DNA of 64,000 nucleotides from Nesterenkonia sp. PF2B19 (GCF_001758425.2 NZ_MDSS02000004.1:49597-113596); one strand, 5' to 3'. Shown: positions 28,101 to 38,650, numbered from the stretch's first letter. Notes: a model not told the origin generated them from the letters alone. Made by a program: numbers and translations.

Positions 28101-29366
28101 TCACTCCCGGGCACCGGCCCCGGCAGGGACGGCGTCGTGGGAGTACGCCTCGGTGTGGTGGGCGACGGCGTCGATGCCGCCCTGCTCGACCTCGGCCTCC
28201 ACCCGGAAGCCCATGGTCTTGTGGATCAGCGTGGCGATGATGTAAGTGGCCACGAAGGTGAACACCAGGGTCACCAGGCAGGCGACGATCTGGGCCCACA
28301 GCAGGGAGAAGTCGCCGTTGAGGAAGAGGCTGCCGCGGCCGTCGGCGATGAGCTCCTCGCGGCCGAACAGTCCGATGGCCAGCGTGCCCCAGAGGCCGGC
28401 GACCAGGTGCAGGCCGACGACGTCGAGCGTGTCGTCGAACTTGCCGTACTTGAACTCCACGGCGAAGCAGCAGACCGCACCAGCGACCAGGCCGATGACG
28501 ATGGCGCCCAGCGGCGAGACGAAGGCCACCGCGGGAGTGATGGCGACCAGTCCGGCCACGATGCCCGAGGCGGCGCCGACCGGAGTCGGCTTCTTGCCGC
28601 GGGCCCACTCGGTGAGCAGCCAGGCCACCAGGGCGGCGGCCGGAGCGAGCAGCGTGTTGATCCAGTTCAGCGATGCCTCTTCGACGCTGCCGGCCTCACC
28701 GATGTTGAAGCCGAACCAGCCGAACCACAAGATCGAGGCACCCAGCAGGACGAAGGGGACGTTGTGCGGCTTGTTCGGGGCGAAGTTGCGGCGCGGGCCG
28801 ATGACCAGCACCAGAGCCAGGGCGGCGACGCCGGCACACATGTGCACCACGAGCCCGCCGGCGAAGTCCACGGCCTCACCGACGGTGTCACCGATGAATC
28901 CGCCCTCGACGAGCAGGCCGCCGTCGCCCCAGACCCAGAAGGCCAGCGGAGCGTAGACCAGCGTGATCCAGATGGGCACGAACACCATCCAGCCGGCGAA
29001 CTTGGCACGGTCGGCGACCGCACCGGAGATCAGCGCGCAGGTGATGATGGCGAAGGTGGCGCCGAAGCCGACCCACACCAGAGAGTCTCCGCCTTCAGCC
29101 AGGGACTCGTAGAGCACGAAGTCAGAGGTGGGGTTGCCGAACAGGCCGCCCGCCACCGGGTCAGCCCCGGCGATGGCGTTGCCCCACAGCGCCCAGGTCA
29201 GGGCGACGAGGCCCATCGCGGCGAAGCTCATCATCATCATGTTGACTGCCGAGCGGGTCTGTGACAGCCCGCCGTAGAAGAGCGCGAGGCCCGGCGTCAT
29301 GAACAGCACGAGCGCACCGGCGACGACCACCCAGATCGCTCCCACGTCTTCGATCACGATTTCCAT
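28101..29366 (-). CDS. amt: Ammonium transporter Amt
   Basis: A 421-residue channel of the Amt/MEP/Rh family with 11 predicted membrane helices. Signature sequences include FMTPGLALFYGGLSQTRSAVNMMM, DFAGGLVVHMCAGVAAL (first pore His) and DVVGLHLVAGLWGTLAIG (second pore His). The cytoplasmic tail (~residues 395-421) is short and acidic. ATG 29366 follows GGAGGG at five bases. In many actinobacteria amt is followed by glnK and glnD; neither is here, so the PII partner must be encoded elsewhere. It reads toward the MFS gene, in the same direction as ftsY, after a terminator. Confidence 0.95.
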   Translation of the reverse strand: MEIVIEDVGAIWVVVAGALVLFMTPGLALFYGGLSQTRSAVNMMMMSFAAMGLVALTWALWGNAIAGADPVAGGLFGNPTSDFVLYESLAEGGDSLVWVGFGATFAIITCALISGAVADRAKFAGWMVFVPIWITLVYAPLAFWVWGDGGLLVEGGFIGDTVGEAVDFAGGLVVHMCAGVAALALVLVIGPRRNFAPNKPHNVPFVLLGASILWFGWFGFNIGEAGSVEEASLNWINTLLAPAAALVAWLLTEWARGKKPTPVGAASGIVAGLVAITPAVAFVSPLGAIVIGLVAGAVCCFAVEFKYGKFDDTLDVVGLHLVAGLWGTLAIGLFGREELIADGRGSLFLNGDFSLLWAQIVACLVTLVFTFVATYIIATLIHKTMGFRVEAEVEQGGIDAVAHHTEAYSHDAVPAGAGARE

Positions 29367-29397
29367 GTGTCCCTCCAGGAAACAAGTACTCACCGAT

Positions 29398-29471
29398 GTC
29401 TTTCACCGATGCGAGCTGATCTCCATGGTTCTCGGTCCGTGTTTCACCGACCGCGCCTGATGTTTCGGTGA
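29398..29471. repeat. Repeated TTTCACCGA elements upstream of amt
   Basis: TTTCACCGA is seen at 29401 and 29442 in the same orientation (as gtctttcaccga and gtgtttcaccga, 41 bp apart), with a TTTCGGTGA variant at 29463. They lie between the amt start and the ftsY terminator, where a nitrogen regulator might bind. They do not fit the GlnR or AmtR consensus well. Confidence 0.35.
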
Positions 29472-29475
29472 CGTA

Positions 29476-29529
29476 AAAACTCCCGCTCCTGCCCCGGAAT
29501 CTCAGGGATTCCGGGGCAGGAACGGGAGC
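29476..29529 (-). terminator. Intrinsic terminator after ftsY
   Basis: On the minus strand an almost perfect stem of about 21 bp (ctcccgttcctgccccggaa pairing with its complement) is followed directly by TTTTTA. This is the clearest factor-independent terminator in the window. Confidence 0.85.
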
Positions 29530-29597
29530 TGACGCGCGGCAGCGGGCCGGATCGGAGGGACCGCTCGCACGCGGATCGAGGCAGGGAGGGAGGCTGC

Positions 29598-30815
29598 TCA
29601 GCGCTCCTCGAGCAGGGCGTCGACGAAGGTCTCCGCATCGAAGGGCGCCAGGTCGTCCGGCCCCTCGCCGAGGCCCACCAGCTTCACCGGCACGCCGAGC
29701 TGCCGCTGGATGGCCACGACGATGCCGCCGCGTGCGGTGCCGTCGAGCTTGGTGAGCACGATTCCGGAGACGTCGACGACCTCGGAGAAGACCTTGGCCT
29801 GGTTCAGCCCGTTCTGTCCGGTGGTCGCGTCCAGGACCAGCAGGACCTCGTCGACCTCGGACTGCTTCTCGATGACTCGCTTGACCTTCCCGAGCTCGTC
29901 CATGAGGTTCGCCTTGTTCTGGAGCCGGCCGGCGGTGTCGACCATGACGACGTCGACTTCGCCCTCGATGCCGGCTGCGACGGCGTCATAGGCCACTGAG
30001 GCGGGGTCGGTGCCCTCGTCGCGGGAGACTGTGGGCACGCCCAACCGGGAGCCCCAGGTGGTGAGCTGTTCGGCGGCGGCCGCCCGGAACGTGTCGGCCG
30101 CACCCAACAGGACGTCCTTGTCCTCCGCCACCAGGACGCGGGCCAGCTTGCCCACGGTGGTGGTCTTGCCGACGCCGTTGACGCCGACGACGAGCACCAC
30201 CGCCGGGCGGCCGGCTGCGCGGACGTTCAGGCTGCGGTCCAGGGAAGGGTCAACCAGCGTGGTGAGCTCTTCACGCAGCAGCGCACGCACCCGGTCCGGG
30301 TCCCGCGATCCCTCGACCTTCACCCGCTCACGCAGACGATCCACCAGTTCCATGGTCGGCTCGGTGCCGAGGTCCGCCATCAGCAGCGTCTCCTCGATCT
30401 CGTCCCAGACGTCCTCGTCGATCTGGTCCGAGGAGAGCAGTGCCAGCAGCGACCGGCCGAAGACGTTGTTGGACTTCACCAGCCGGGCACGAAGACGGGC
30501 GAGCCGTCCGGCCACAGGCTCCGGCGTCTCGATCGTCGGGGCCGCCTCCTCGGCGACCTCCTCGGAGAGCTCGGGCTCGGCGACCGTCTCGGCCGTCGCC
30601 TCCGCGGTGGTCAGCGGGGCGGCGTCGGTGTCTTCGGCAACGGCGGTGCCGGCAGGGGCGTCAGGGCCGTCAGGCTCCGGGAGGTCGTCGGCGTCGCGGG
30701 TCTCGGGGAAGGTCCCCTCGGGCAGCCTGCGGCCGCCGGTGAGGAGGAACAGGCCGATGGTGCCGGCGAGGACCACTGCCAGAACGATGAAAAGGGTCAG
30801 AACGTCAAAATCCAC
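29598..30815 (-). CDS. ftsY: Signal recognition particle receptor FtsY
   Basis: An SRP-type GTPase of 405 residues that docks ribosome-nascent chains at the membrane. The N-terminus has one hydrophobic segment (LTLFIVLAVVLAGTIGLFLL) followed by an acidic A domain (~35-95). The NG domain follows, with G1 GVNGVGKTTTVGKLA, G3 VDTAGRLQNK and G4 LTKLDGTARGG. GTG 30815 starts directly at the membrane segment. In related genomes ftsY sits next to smc and close to ffh; here it is about 8 kb from smc and 15 kb from ffh, with accessory genes on both sides. Confidence 0.95.
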   Translation of the reverse strand: MDFDVLTLFIVLAVVLAGTIGLFLLTGGRRLPEGTFPETRDADDLPEPDGPDAPAGTAVAEDTDAAPLTTAEATAETVAEPELSEEVAEEAAPTIETPEPVAGRLARLRARLVKSNNVFGRSLLALLSSDQIDEDVWDEIEETLLMADLGTEPTMELVDRLRERVKVEGSRDPDRVRALLREELTTLVDPSLDRSLNVRAAGRPAVVLVVGVNGVGKTTTVGKLARVLVAEDKDVLLGAADTFRAAAAEQLTTWGSRLGVPTVSRDEGTDPASVAYDAVAAGIEGEVDVVMVDTAGRLQNKANLMDELGKVKRVIEKQSEVDEVLLVLDATTGQNGLNQAKVFSEVVDVSGIVLTKLDGTARGGIVVAIQRQLGVPVKLVGLGEGPDDLAPFDAETFVDALLEER

Positions 30816-30896
30816 CCGACCAGTGTGTCACAGTCCGTGACCCTGATCGGGTGGATTTCGCACGTGCCGCGGGCGCCTCGCGGGGGAGCCGGGGCG

Positions 30897-32135
30897 TCAG
30901 CGCCAGATGCCGCGGGAGTCGATCACCGTGTGCCCGGCCAGCCGGGCGGTGTCGATGGCCTTGAACTGGTCGTGATCGACCAGCAGCACGAGGATCTGTG
31001 CCGTCTGCAGGGCCTCGTCGATCCCGGCCAGCGTGACGTTTCCGGAACTGGCGAGCTGCGCGGGGAGCTGGTCGATGTGCGGCTCCACGGCCAGGATGCG
31101 GGCCTCCGGCGCCCGCTCGGCCAGCCGCTGGGCGATCGACAGCGACGGTGACTCCCGCAGGTCGTCGATGTTGGCCTTGAACGCCAGCCCCATCAGCGCC
31201 ACCGTGGCCTCCCGCCCGTGGTGCTCCAGTGCCTGCTCGATGCGGCCGAGCACCCACTCAGGCTTGGCATCGTTGGTCTCCCGCGCGGTGCGGATCAGCC
31301 GTGAAGCGTCTGGGGCCGCGTCCACGATGAACCAGGGGTCCACCGCGATGCAGTGCCCCCCGACCCCCGGCCCCGGCTGCAGGATGTTGACACGCGGGTG
31401 GTGGTTGGCCAGGTCGATGAGCTCCCACACGTCGACGCCCAGCTGGTCGCAGATCACAGAGAGCTCGTTGGCGAAGGCGATGTTGACGTCGCGGAAGCTG
31501 TTCTCGGTCAGCTTGGCCATCTCCGCGGTCTTCGCGTCGGTGAGCAGGACCTCACCGGTGCAGAAGTTCTGGTACAGGATCTTCGCCGCCTCGGCAGCCG
31601 CCTGGGTCAGGCCGCCCACGATCCGATCGTTGGTGGCCATCTCCACCATGATCCGCCCAGGCAGCACCCGCTCCGGGCAGTGGGCCACGAGCAGGTCACC
31701 CGCTGCGAGGTCTGGGCGGGACTTCAGGATCCGCTCGGCCATGTGCTCGGTCGCCCCGGGGGGAGAGGTGGACTCCAGGATCACCAGCTCACCGCCGGTC
31801 AGCTTCGGCGCGATGCCGTCGGCGGCGGCCTCGATGTACGACAGGTCCGCCGAGTGGGAGTCGGTGAAGGGGGTGGGCACCGCCACGATGTAGGCGTCCG
31901 CCACCGGGGTCTCGGTGGAGGCTGAGAGCTTCCCGGCGGCCACCGCGCGCTCCACGACCTCCCTCAGGCCCGGCTCCACGAACGGCACTTCCCCGTTGTT
32001 GACCGCGTCGACATTGATCGGCGAGACATCCATCCCCACGACTCGCACCCCGCTGTCGGCCAGGATGGCCGCGGTGGGCAGACCGATGTAGCCCAGGCCG
32101 ATCACACCGACGGTCGAGAACTCCCTCGAAACCAC
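30897..32135 (-). CDS. wecC: UDP-N-acetyl-D-mannosamine dehydrogenase
   Basis: A 412-residue enzyme that oxidises UDP-ManNAc to UDP-ManNAcA with two NAD+. The N-terminal Rossmann motif is VGVIGLGYIGLPTAAILA; other family motifs are VAVPTPF, ESTSPPGATEHM, CPERVLPG, AKLTENSFRDVNIAFANE and GPGVGGHCIAVDPWF, which holds the catalytic Cys. GTG 32135 was chosen because AAAGAG precedes it and it leads straight into the Rossmann strand. WecB, its partner, is 13 kb upstream. The product would be an acidic sugar for a wall polymer. Confidence 0.93.
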   Translation of the reverse strand: MVSREFSTVGVIGLGYIGLPTAAILADSGVRVVGMDVSPINVDAVNNGEVPFVEPGLREVVERAVAAGKLSASTETPVADAYIVAVPTPFTDSHSADLSYIEAAADGIAPKLTGGELVILESTSPPGATEHMAERILKSRPDLAAGDLLVAHCPERVLPGRIMVEMATNDRIVGGLTQAAAEAAKILYQNFCTGEVLLTDAKTAEMAKLTENSFRDVNIAFANELSVICDQLGVDVWELIDLANHHPRVNILQPGPGVGGHCIAVDPWFIVDAAPDASRLIRTARETNDAKPEWVLGRIEQALEHHGREATVALMGLAFKANIDDLRESPSLSIAQRLAERAPEARILAVEPHIDQLPAQLASSGNVTLAGIDEALQTAQILVLLVDHDQFKAIDTARLAGHTVIDSRGIWR

Positions 32136-32251
32136 AAGAACTCTTTTCCTCGAAGAACAAAAAGTACGCACGCCGGCCCCGCACAGGAGCGAGGCCGTCC
32201 GGACAGGGGACCCGCCGACACTGACGCGCAGAGCACAGCAACGCCCGCAAG

Positions 32252-32257
32252 CTTATA
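32252..32257 (-). promoter_or_regulatory. Probable -10 element of wecC (TATAAG)
   Basis: TATAAG on the minus strand (plus-strand cttata) is the only AT-rich block in the 297-bp gap between wecC and the next acyltransferase gene, and would give a ~110-nt leader. The rest of that gap shows no gene; it holds a duplicated ttccggtga at the acyltransferase stop (32421-32445). Confidence 0.35.
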
Positions 32258-32433
32258 TCACGGCTCGGTCACGAGAGGCCCTGCGGCCTCCGGGCTTCAG
32301 CGAGCCGCCCGGAGTTGCAGGTCAGCAGTGACTCTGGGGTGCGTCATCTCCGTGCGCATCGGGCGTCCGGAGCGCTCTACGGCGCTGGAAGCAGGCACTG
32401 GAAGGAGGCACAGGAACGAGTCACCGGAACAGG

Positions 32434-34530
32434 TCACCGGAAAAGGTCAGGGACGTTGGCCTGCAGCTCGGCGTCCAGCAGGGGGGCGAGGGTCTCGACA
32501 TAGGAGGTGCTCAGATGGGAGTCGTCATACCAGACCACGACGTTGCCGACGACGGCGTCGCAGGTTCCGTCGGGGCAGATGTGGTCCGTCAGGTCCACGG
32601 TGTGCACTCCGTCGGGGAGGTCGAGGTCATCGAGCGGGTCGGCGGCGGCGATCTGCGAGGGGTCGGCACCGCACTCGCCTGATTCCCGACCCTGGGCCAG
32701 GCAGTCGGCCACTGAGGCATCCGGGCGGGGCGTCCCACGCATCAGCAGAACCTCCGCACCGGTGCTGCGCAGCTCCCGCCAGCGCTGCGGGGCCCCGTCC
32801 TCGATCGACTCCGTGCTCCGGTTCATCACGGTGCCCGGGGTGACCACCAGGTCCGGGGCCCGCTCGGCGACCGCGTCGATCAGGTTCGCGTTCCACGCGG
32901 CGCAGGAGGAGGAGCCGGCGTTCTCCGTGGACTGCAGGCGGCACCCGGACTTGTCGGCGATGATCAGCTCCCAGTCGTAGGTGTCCGCCAGCATCATCCA
33001 GGCGTGCTGCCACTGGCCGGCGTGGGAGCCCCCGGTGAGCATGACGGTCGCAGTCGGCGACGCCGGCGGGTCGGGGTCCTCACAGATGAGCACCTCGGAG
33101 GCTTCCAGCCCCCCGCCCTGCGACTGGCGGCAGTCCCAGTCGTAGTACTGCGGGCGGTCCGCGGCGAGCACCTCGGCGGCGGGCACCGGGGCGACGTCGG
33201 GAGGGGCGGGGTCCGCACCCGGCGCCGTCGCCGCCGCTCCGGGATGCAGCGCACGGTCCACCCCGGCCATCGAGTACCCCTCCGGCAGGGTCACCGTGGT
33301 GCCGATCACTCCGATGGTGGTCGGCCACCGCACCGATGGCCAGCGTGCCTGCGGCCGCCGTCAGCGGCACGCGGGGCGCCAGGGATGCGCGGGCGGCCGT
33401 CGGGCGTTCGATCCACCGGTGGGTGCCCATCCGGCCAGGATGGAGACCACCAGGAGGCCGGCCCCGTCGAGGACGCCCAGTCCGTCCTGGTCGGTGAGCT
33501 CCAGATGGAAGATCAGCAGTGGCCAGTGCCACAGGTAGAGGCCGTAGGCGATGCTGCCCACCCAGGCCAGGGGTCGCGTTGAGAGGAGACGGGCCGCTGT
33601 TCCGGGAGGATCCTGAAGCCCTCCCTGCGGGCCGGCGGAGGCCAGCACCAGGGCCAGTCCCAGCAGGGGCCACAGCGCCCATGCTCCCGGGAACAGGGAA
33701 GCGCCGTCCAGGACGAAGCCGCAGGAGATGATGAGAGCCAGCCCGAGCCATCCCGCGACCCCGCGCACCGGACGGGGGAGGGTCAGACGGGCGCCGAGCA
33801 GCGCGAGGACACCCCCGAAGGCCAGCTCCCAGAGTCGTGTGCTGGTCATCAGGTACGCCGCCTCAGGGGCCTGCTGGCGCATCCACAGCGCCCAGGCGAA
33901 GGACGCACCCAGCACCAGCACCACGAACACCGCCATCGCGTGCACCGCAGGTCGGCGCAGCGCCCGCGCCAGCAGCACGGCCAGCACCGCGAGCACCGGC
34001 CAGAGGAGGTAGAACTGCCCCTGGACCGACAACGACCAGAAATGCTGGAACGGACTGCTGGCGGGCCCGGCCGCCTCATAGGCCAGCTGAGAGGACACCA
34101 GCTCGATGTTCTCCCAGTACAGCAGTGAGGCCCGGGCCTCCGTGAGCAGCTGGTGGTGGCGGGTGGAGGGCAGGATCAGCAGGCCGGCCATCGTGGTGAC
34201 CGCGATCGCGACGACGGCCGGGGGCAGGATGCGGCGGGCCAGACGCGCCAGATAGCGGCCCACATCGAGCACCCCGCCGCGGGATGCGGCCTCGCGGAGC
34301 AGCATCGCCGTGAAGAGGAACCCGGAGACGGCCAGGAAGATGTCGATGCCTCCGGAGACCCGCCCTGCTCCGAAGAGATGGAAGAGCACCACGCCGAGGA
34401 TCGCCAGGCCCCGCACGCCGTGCAGCTCCGGGCGGAACCGGCTCGCCGGGACGCCGCGCGACAGCCGCTCCTGCGACGCTGACGACGACGGCGGGTCGGT
34501 CGGACGGGCTGAGGACTGCGGGGCAGACAC
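32434..34530 (-). CDS. Acyltransferase-3 with SGNH domain (paralog 2; two apparent frameshifts)
   Basis: A close paralog of the protein at 13.6-15.8 kb, 698 residues when repaired. It shares [52 protein letters not shown], the GGSHAGQW nucleophile motif of the SGNH domain and DDSHLSTSYVETL. The frame shifts near 33425 (a missing base: GWA then THRWIERPTAARASL) and returns near 33322 (an extra base: GAVA then TTIGVIGTTV). The two cancel, and the paralog matches across both joins. GTG 34530 follows GGAGCG. It is divergent from the third acyltransferase gene. Whether it is intact depends on resequencing. Confidence 0.82.
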
Positions 34531-34811
34531 AGGGGCGCTCCTGGAAGGGTCGGCGACGCACCACTCTAGTGCCCCGGCCCGGACACGGCGCCCAGCCCGC
34601 GGCGAGACGTGGATCACGGCGCGGACGCAGGGCTGGCGTAGAGGTTCGACGAGCACCCTGGGAGGTGGCCGGGAACTTGCTGGGAGTGTGGCCTGCCAGC
34701 GGGTCCGCGGGGCGGCTCATCGGTTACTGTTCACCAGGACGCAGCGCCGGTGGGTCCGTCGCCGCTGTCGCGTCCGCGCCGATCCGACCCCGAGACAGGA
34801 CTGTAGAGCAG

Positions 34812-36986
34812 ATGACCGTACCCTCCACGACGCGCCGTTCATCGGCCGACGCCGCAGGCTCGGCGCCGGAGCACGCCGAGGACCAGCGTCGGCGCAGGGG
34901 GAGCCGCTTCCAGCCGGAGATCCAGGGGCTCCGGGCCCTGGCCGTGCTGCTCGTCGTGCTCTACCACTTCTGGCCCGAGCATCTGCCGGGCGGCTACGTG
35001 GGCGTGGACGTGTTCTTCGTGATCTCGGGCTATCTGATCACGGCACACCTCTTTAAGGAGGCGGCCCAGACCGGCACGGTGCGGCTGGGGAGGTTCTGGG
35101 CTCGCCGGATCCGTCGTTTGCTGCCCCTGAGCCTGCTGGTCCTGCTCGTCACCGCGGTCTCGGCGGTGCTGGTGCTGCCGTCGACGGCCTGGCAGTCCAC
35201 GCTGCGGCAGATCGTCGCCTCGACCCTCTATGTGCAGAACTGGATCCTCGCCGCCGATTCGGTGGACTATTCCAAGCTCGACGAGCAGGCCACCGCTGTG
35301 CAGCATTTCTGGTCCCTTTCGGTGGAGGAGCAGTTCTACATCCTGTGGCCGCTGCTGCTGGTGCTGGCACTGCTGGTCACCGGCGCCCGGGCGGCCCGGA
35401 CGGCGCAGGCGGTGCGCACCACGTTCATCGTGGTGCTCGTGGCACTCGGGGCCGCGTCCTTCGGGTTCTCGGTCTGGTACACCGCCCATGAGCCGGCCCA
35501 GGCATACTTCGTGACCCCCACCCGCATCTGGGAGTTCACCCTCGGTGCGCTGCTGGCGCTGTGGATGGGCTCCAGCCAATTCACCGGACGAGCGGCCAAT
35601 CTGGTCGGATGGGCCGGCCTGGGGATGATCCTGGCGTCGGCATGGCTCTACTCCGACGCCACCGCCTTCCCCGGTGGGGCGGCGCTGATGCCCACTCTGG
35701 GGGCCGTGCTGCTGATGATGTGCGGCGGGCGCGAAGCCGGCACGGGCGTGCATTGGTGGTTCTCCCTGCGCCCCGCTACGGCGATCGGCGACTGGTCCTA
35801 CGCGATCTACCTGTGGCACTGGCCGATCGTGGTCTTCTCACCGTATCTGAGCGAGGAGGCGAAGCACTGGTACATCAAGGTGATGCTGATCCTCGGCGTC
35901 GTCGGCCTCTCCGCGGTGACCACGCGGTACGTGGAGGCGCCGCTGCGCCGTGCGCGGTTCCTGCTGCCGACCTGGCGCGCCGTGGTGGCGGCGGCGGCCG
36001 GGATGGTCCTGGTGATCTCCACCGCCCATGCGGCCGTGGCCGCCGTCGAGCGGGGCTTCGCCGACACAGAGCTCTCGGAGGACCACCCCTGTTACGGGTA
36101 TCGGGCGCTGGCCAACCCCGACCAGTGCGGTGACCCGCTGGAAGGTGACCTGGGCCTTGCTCCCCATCCGGCCGAGGTCACGGCGCAGAACAACGAACCG
36201 ATCTACCCGGACTGTCAGGCTGACACCGAGGAGGAGGGCGTCAAGGAGTGCTGGCTGGGCGCGGAGGAGACCGATGCCGACGGGACCGTCGCCGTGTTCG
36301 GTGACTCGCATGCCACCATGTGGCTGCCGGCGCTCGACGAGATCGCCCAGGAGCATGACAAACGTCTGCTGGTGCTCACCCGCTCCGCCTGCTCGCCGCG
36401 GGTCAGTGCGCTTGACGACGACTCCAACGCCTGCGTGAGGGCCAATGCCGAGATCATGGACCGGCTGGCCGAAGATGACGACGTCGAGACGGTGGTCGTC
36501 GCCGGCAGCCAGATCCACAGCAGCTTCTCCGGGCCCGATGACGACCTCGAGCTGCCCGAGACGGATCTGGAGCTCACCGACACGGCGCGAGCCATGTACG
36601 CGCCGATCGACGCCTGGCTCGAGGCCGGCAAGGAGGTGGCCGTCTTCGGCGAGGTGCCGCGGATGAACAAGGAGACCGAGGACGAGCAGACGCTGCCCGA
36701 ATGCGTCGCGCTCCACGAGGAGGATCCGGCGGCGTGCCGGGACGAGGTCGACGACACGCACGTGGGCGACCGCTGGCTGACCCGGTCGGTCGAGGTGTTC
36801 GGCGACGAGGACAACTTCCACTTCATCCCCACCGAGGACATGCTCTGCGACGACGAGTTCTGCTACGCGGTGCTGGGCGGCGCCATCACCTTCCGCGACA
36901 ACAGCCATGTCTCCGAGAACTTCGTGCGGTCAGCGACTGGCGAGATCGGTCAGCGGCTCGAGTCGGCGATCCTCAGCTCCACCTGA
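34812..36986 (+). CDS. Acyltransferase-3 with SGNH domain, canonical type (third copy)
   Basis: A 724-residue OafA-like enzyme distinct from the other two copies. Residues ~40-400 are the membrane acyltransferase domain with classic motifs ([63 protein letters not shown]). After a last helix near 420, an extracytoplasmic SGNH domain follows, with [11 protein letters not shown] as nucleophile block and [11 protein letters not shown] holding the catalytic His. It would O-acylate an exported glycan. ATG 34812 has only a weak ribosome site. Its last 37 bp overlap the 3' end of the convergent TupA-like gene. Confidence 0.9.
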   Translation: MTVPSTTRRSSADAAGSAPEHAEDQRRRRGSRFQPEIQGLRALAVLLVVLYHFWPEHLPGGYVGVDVFFVISGYLITAHLFKEAAQTGTVRLGRFWARRIRRLLPLSLLVLLVTAVSAVLVLPSTAWQSTLRQIVASTLYVQNWILAADSVDYSKLDEQATAVQHFWSLSVEEQFYILWPLLLVLALLVTGARAARTAQAVRTTFIVVLVALGAASFGFSVWYTAHEPAQAYFVTPTRIWEFTLGALLALWMGSSQFTGRAANLVGWAGLGMILASAWLYSDATAFPGGAALMPTLGAVLLMMCGGREAGTGVHWWFSLRPATAIGDWSYAIYLWHWPIVVFSPYLSEEAKHWYIKVMLILGVVGLSAVTTRYVEAPLRRARFLLPTWRAVVAAAAGMVLVISTAHAAVAAVERGFADTELSEDHPCYGYRALANPDQCGDPLEGDLGLAPHPAEVTAQNNEPIYPDCQADTEEEGVKECWLGAEETDADGTVAVFGDSHATMWLPALDEIAQEHDKRLLVLTRSACSPRVSALDDDSNACVRANAEIMDRLAEDDDVETVVVAGSQIHSSFSGPDDDLELPETDLELTDTARAMYAPIDAWLEAGKEVAVFGEVPRMNKETEDEQTLPECVALHEEDPAACRDEVDDTHVGDRWLTRSVEVFGDEDNFHFIPTEDMLCDDEFCYAVLGGAITFRDNSHVSENFVRSATGEIGQRLESAILSST

Positions 36987-38530
36987 TCCTCATCCGGGCC
37001 GCGGTCGTCCGGACGGGACTCTTCAGGGATCGACACCTCGGCAGTTGCACCCTCGGCGCCTGTCTGGTCGGCGCCTGTCTGGTCGGCGCCTGTCTGGTCG
37101 GCGCCTGTCTGGTCGGCGCCTGTCTGGTCGGCGCCTGTCTGGTCGGCGCCTGTCTGGTCGGCGCCATTCCCGTCCGTCCCCAGTCGGACCACGTCCTCCG
37201 GCGGGGTGTACCACTGCAACGGGTCCGCCTGGAGCCGCGGCCACCGGGAAGGACCTCCCTCCGTGCCTGCCGGCTCTCCGCCCCTCGGCTCCGGATACCA
37301 CCACTGGTAGGGCTCAGAGCCGAACAGCGTCCCGCTGGGCCGCCCCCGCGCCAGGTCTCGGGCCAGCCTCAGGTCGGCGCGCATCCACGCGGCGCCCAAT
37401 CGCAGGTCGTGGTTCAGCCGGTACTCCTGGACGCCTCCGGGCATCGGCGTGAGCTCCCCGAGCACCGGGCCGTCAGGGGTCGAGTAGAGGTCGACACGGA
37501 CGAAAGGGAGCCCCACGGCGATGGAGAGGCGGCGAGCGGCCTCCATGAGATCCTCCCACCCCTCCGGCGCGGTGATCTCCGGGTCCTCCGGCCTGCCGGG
37601 CAGCACCTCGCCCAGCGGGCGCGCCTCGGCGTCGAAGTAGCGCCGGGTGAAGCGGCTCCGGTTCATGACCTTCACCCCGTGGGTGCGCATCACCAGCACC
37701 TGCATGATCTCGCCATAGGCGGTGTAGACCTTGATGTCCTCCGGGAGGCGGACCTCGGCTCCCTGGGGCGGGCCGACCAGCGCCAGATCGGCGGATCCCT
37801 GACCGGCGGCCCCGTGATCCGCGCCCGCCCGGGAGTCCGTCGTCGCGAAGGGCTGCGCGAAGGGCTGCGCGAAGGGCTCCAGGAAGGACTCCAGGAAGAA
37901 CGGCCCTCGAGCTCGCTCGAGCCGGCTCAGCAGTCGATCGCCGGGTCGCCCGTCGACGAGCGTGTCGCGTCCGGTGAGCGTCTGCCAGCCTTCGGCGGTG
38001 CGACGCAGCGGCACGACTCCGAGACCGCTGTGGCCGCCGTCGGCCTTGAGCACCACCCGGTCTGCGGGCAGGTCGTCGGGGATCCGGATGTCCTCGGTGC
38101 GTGACCACACCTGGTGGATCCTCGGCACGGCGATTCCGTGGCTCTGTGCCAGAGCGTAGCTGCGGAGCTTGTAGGGCAGCTGCAGCGCCGGAGTGGTCGC
38201 CTGCCAGCCGCTGAGCTTCGCCGCGTTGACCGCCGCCATGTGGGAGGACAGCTTCCCCTTGAAGGAGGAGCGGCGGAATCGGGCATGCTCCGCCTCAGCG
38301 GCCTCCGCGCGGAGGATGGCCTCCTGAAGATCATCGGAGAGCCTCGTGATCTCCTCCTCGCGACGACGGAGCTCATCGCGGCCGGAGCTGCGCGCCTCCC
38401 GCAGCAGACGCCGCACCCTCTCGCGGGAGGCCTCGAGGTGAGCCACCCTGGTCTCCAGATGGAGAATCTTCCTGTCCCGCCAGGCGATGCCCGGCAGGCG
38501 GCGACGCACTGCGGCCGGGATGCGGACCAT
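36950..38530 (-). CDS. TupA-like ATP-grasp protein with GADQT repeat tail
   Basis: A 526-residue protein. Residues ~15-85 form a charged coiled coil. Residues ~120-410 resemble TupA-type ATP-grasp enzymes (teichuronopeptide synthesis in alkaliphilic Bacillus): [53 protein letters not shown] and PMPGG. The C-terminal region carries seven exact GADQT pentapeptides (~454-490) and an acidic end. A second short repeat, [10 protein letters not shown], sits near 215-225. It would join an amino acid or glutamate chain to a sugar polymer, by analogy only. AAGGGAG precedes ATG 38530. It is last in an operon with the coiled-coil protein and glycosyltransferase A. Confidence 0.78.
   Translation of the reverse strand: MVRIPAAVRRRLPGIAWRDRKILHLETRVAHLEASRERVRRLLREARSSGRDELRRREEEITRLSDDLQEAILRAEAAEAEHARFRRSSFKGKLSSHMAAVNAAKLSGWQATTPALQLPYKLRSYALAQSHGIAVPRIHQVWSRTEDIRIPDDLPADRVVLKADGGHSGLGVVPLRRTAEGWQTLTGRDTLVDGRPGDRLLSRLERARGPFFLESFLEPFAQPFAQPFATTDSRAGADHGAAGQGSADLALVGPPQGAEVRLPEDIKVYTAYGEIMQVLVMRTHGVKVMNRSRFTRRYFDAEARPLGEVLPGRPEDPEITAPEGWEDLMEAARRLSIAVGLPFVRVDLYSTPDGPVLGELTPMPGGVQEYRLNHDLRLGAAWMRADLRLARDLARGRPSGTLFGSEPYQWWYPEPRGGEPAGTEGGPSRWPRLQADPLQWYTPPEDVVRLGTDGNGADQTGADQTGADQTGADQTGADQTGADQTGADQTGAEGATAEVSIPEESRPDDRGPDEDQVELRIADSSR
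37056..37169. repeat. Seven tandem copies of a 15-bp unit inside the TupA-like gene
   Basis: The unit gcgcctgtctggtcg is repeated with no mismatch at 15-bp steps (tgtct at 37061, 37076, ... 37151). On the minus strand it encodes GADQT repeats in frame. The perfect identity suggests recent expansion and easy length change. Confidence 0.95.
37848..37895. repeat. 12-bp in-frame repeat in the TupA-like gene
   Basis: cgaagggctgcg occurs twice, followed by a diverged copy and a ctccaggaag duplication, giving [17 protein letters not shown] in the protein. Confidence 0.7.
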
Positions 38531-38650
38531 GCGGCTCCCTTCTGCGGCTGATCAGGGGCGACGAGCGTGTCCCAGGGTCTGGCTCATCGCCTCCAACCTA
38601 CTGCTCCGAGCCTGATCGGGGAAGGTCCCGGCCGGGCGCAGGTGGCGTGC

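Noticed and set aside
29398..29471. Canonical GlnR or AmtR binding site for amt
   Set aside because: Neither the GlnR gTnAC-n6-GaAAC pattern nor the AmtR pattern fits well; reported only as a repeat.
37056..37169. CRISPR array
   Set aside because: The 15-bp units are contiguous with no unique spacers and are in frame within a protein.
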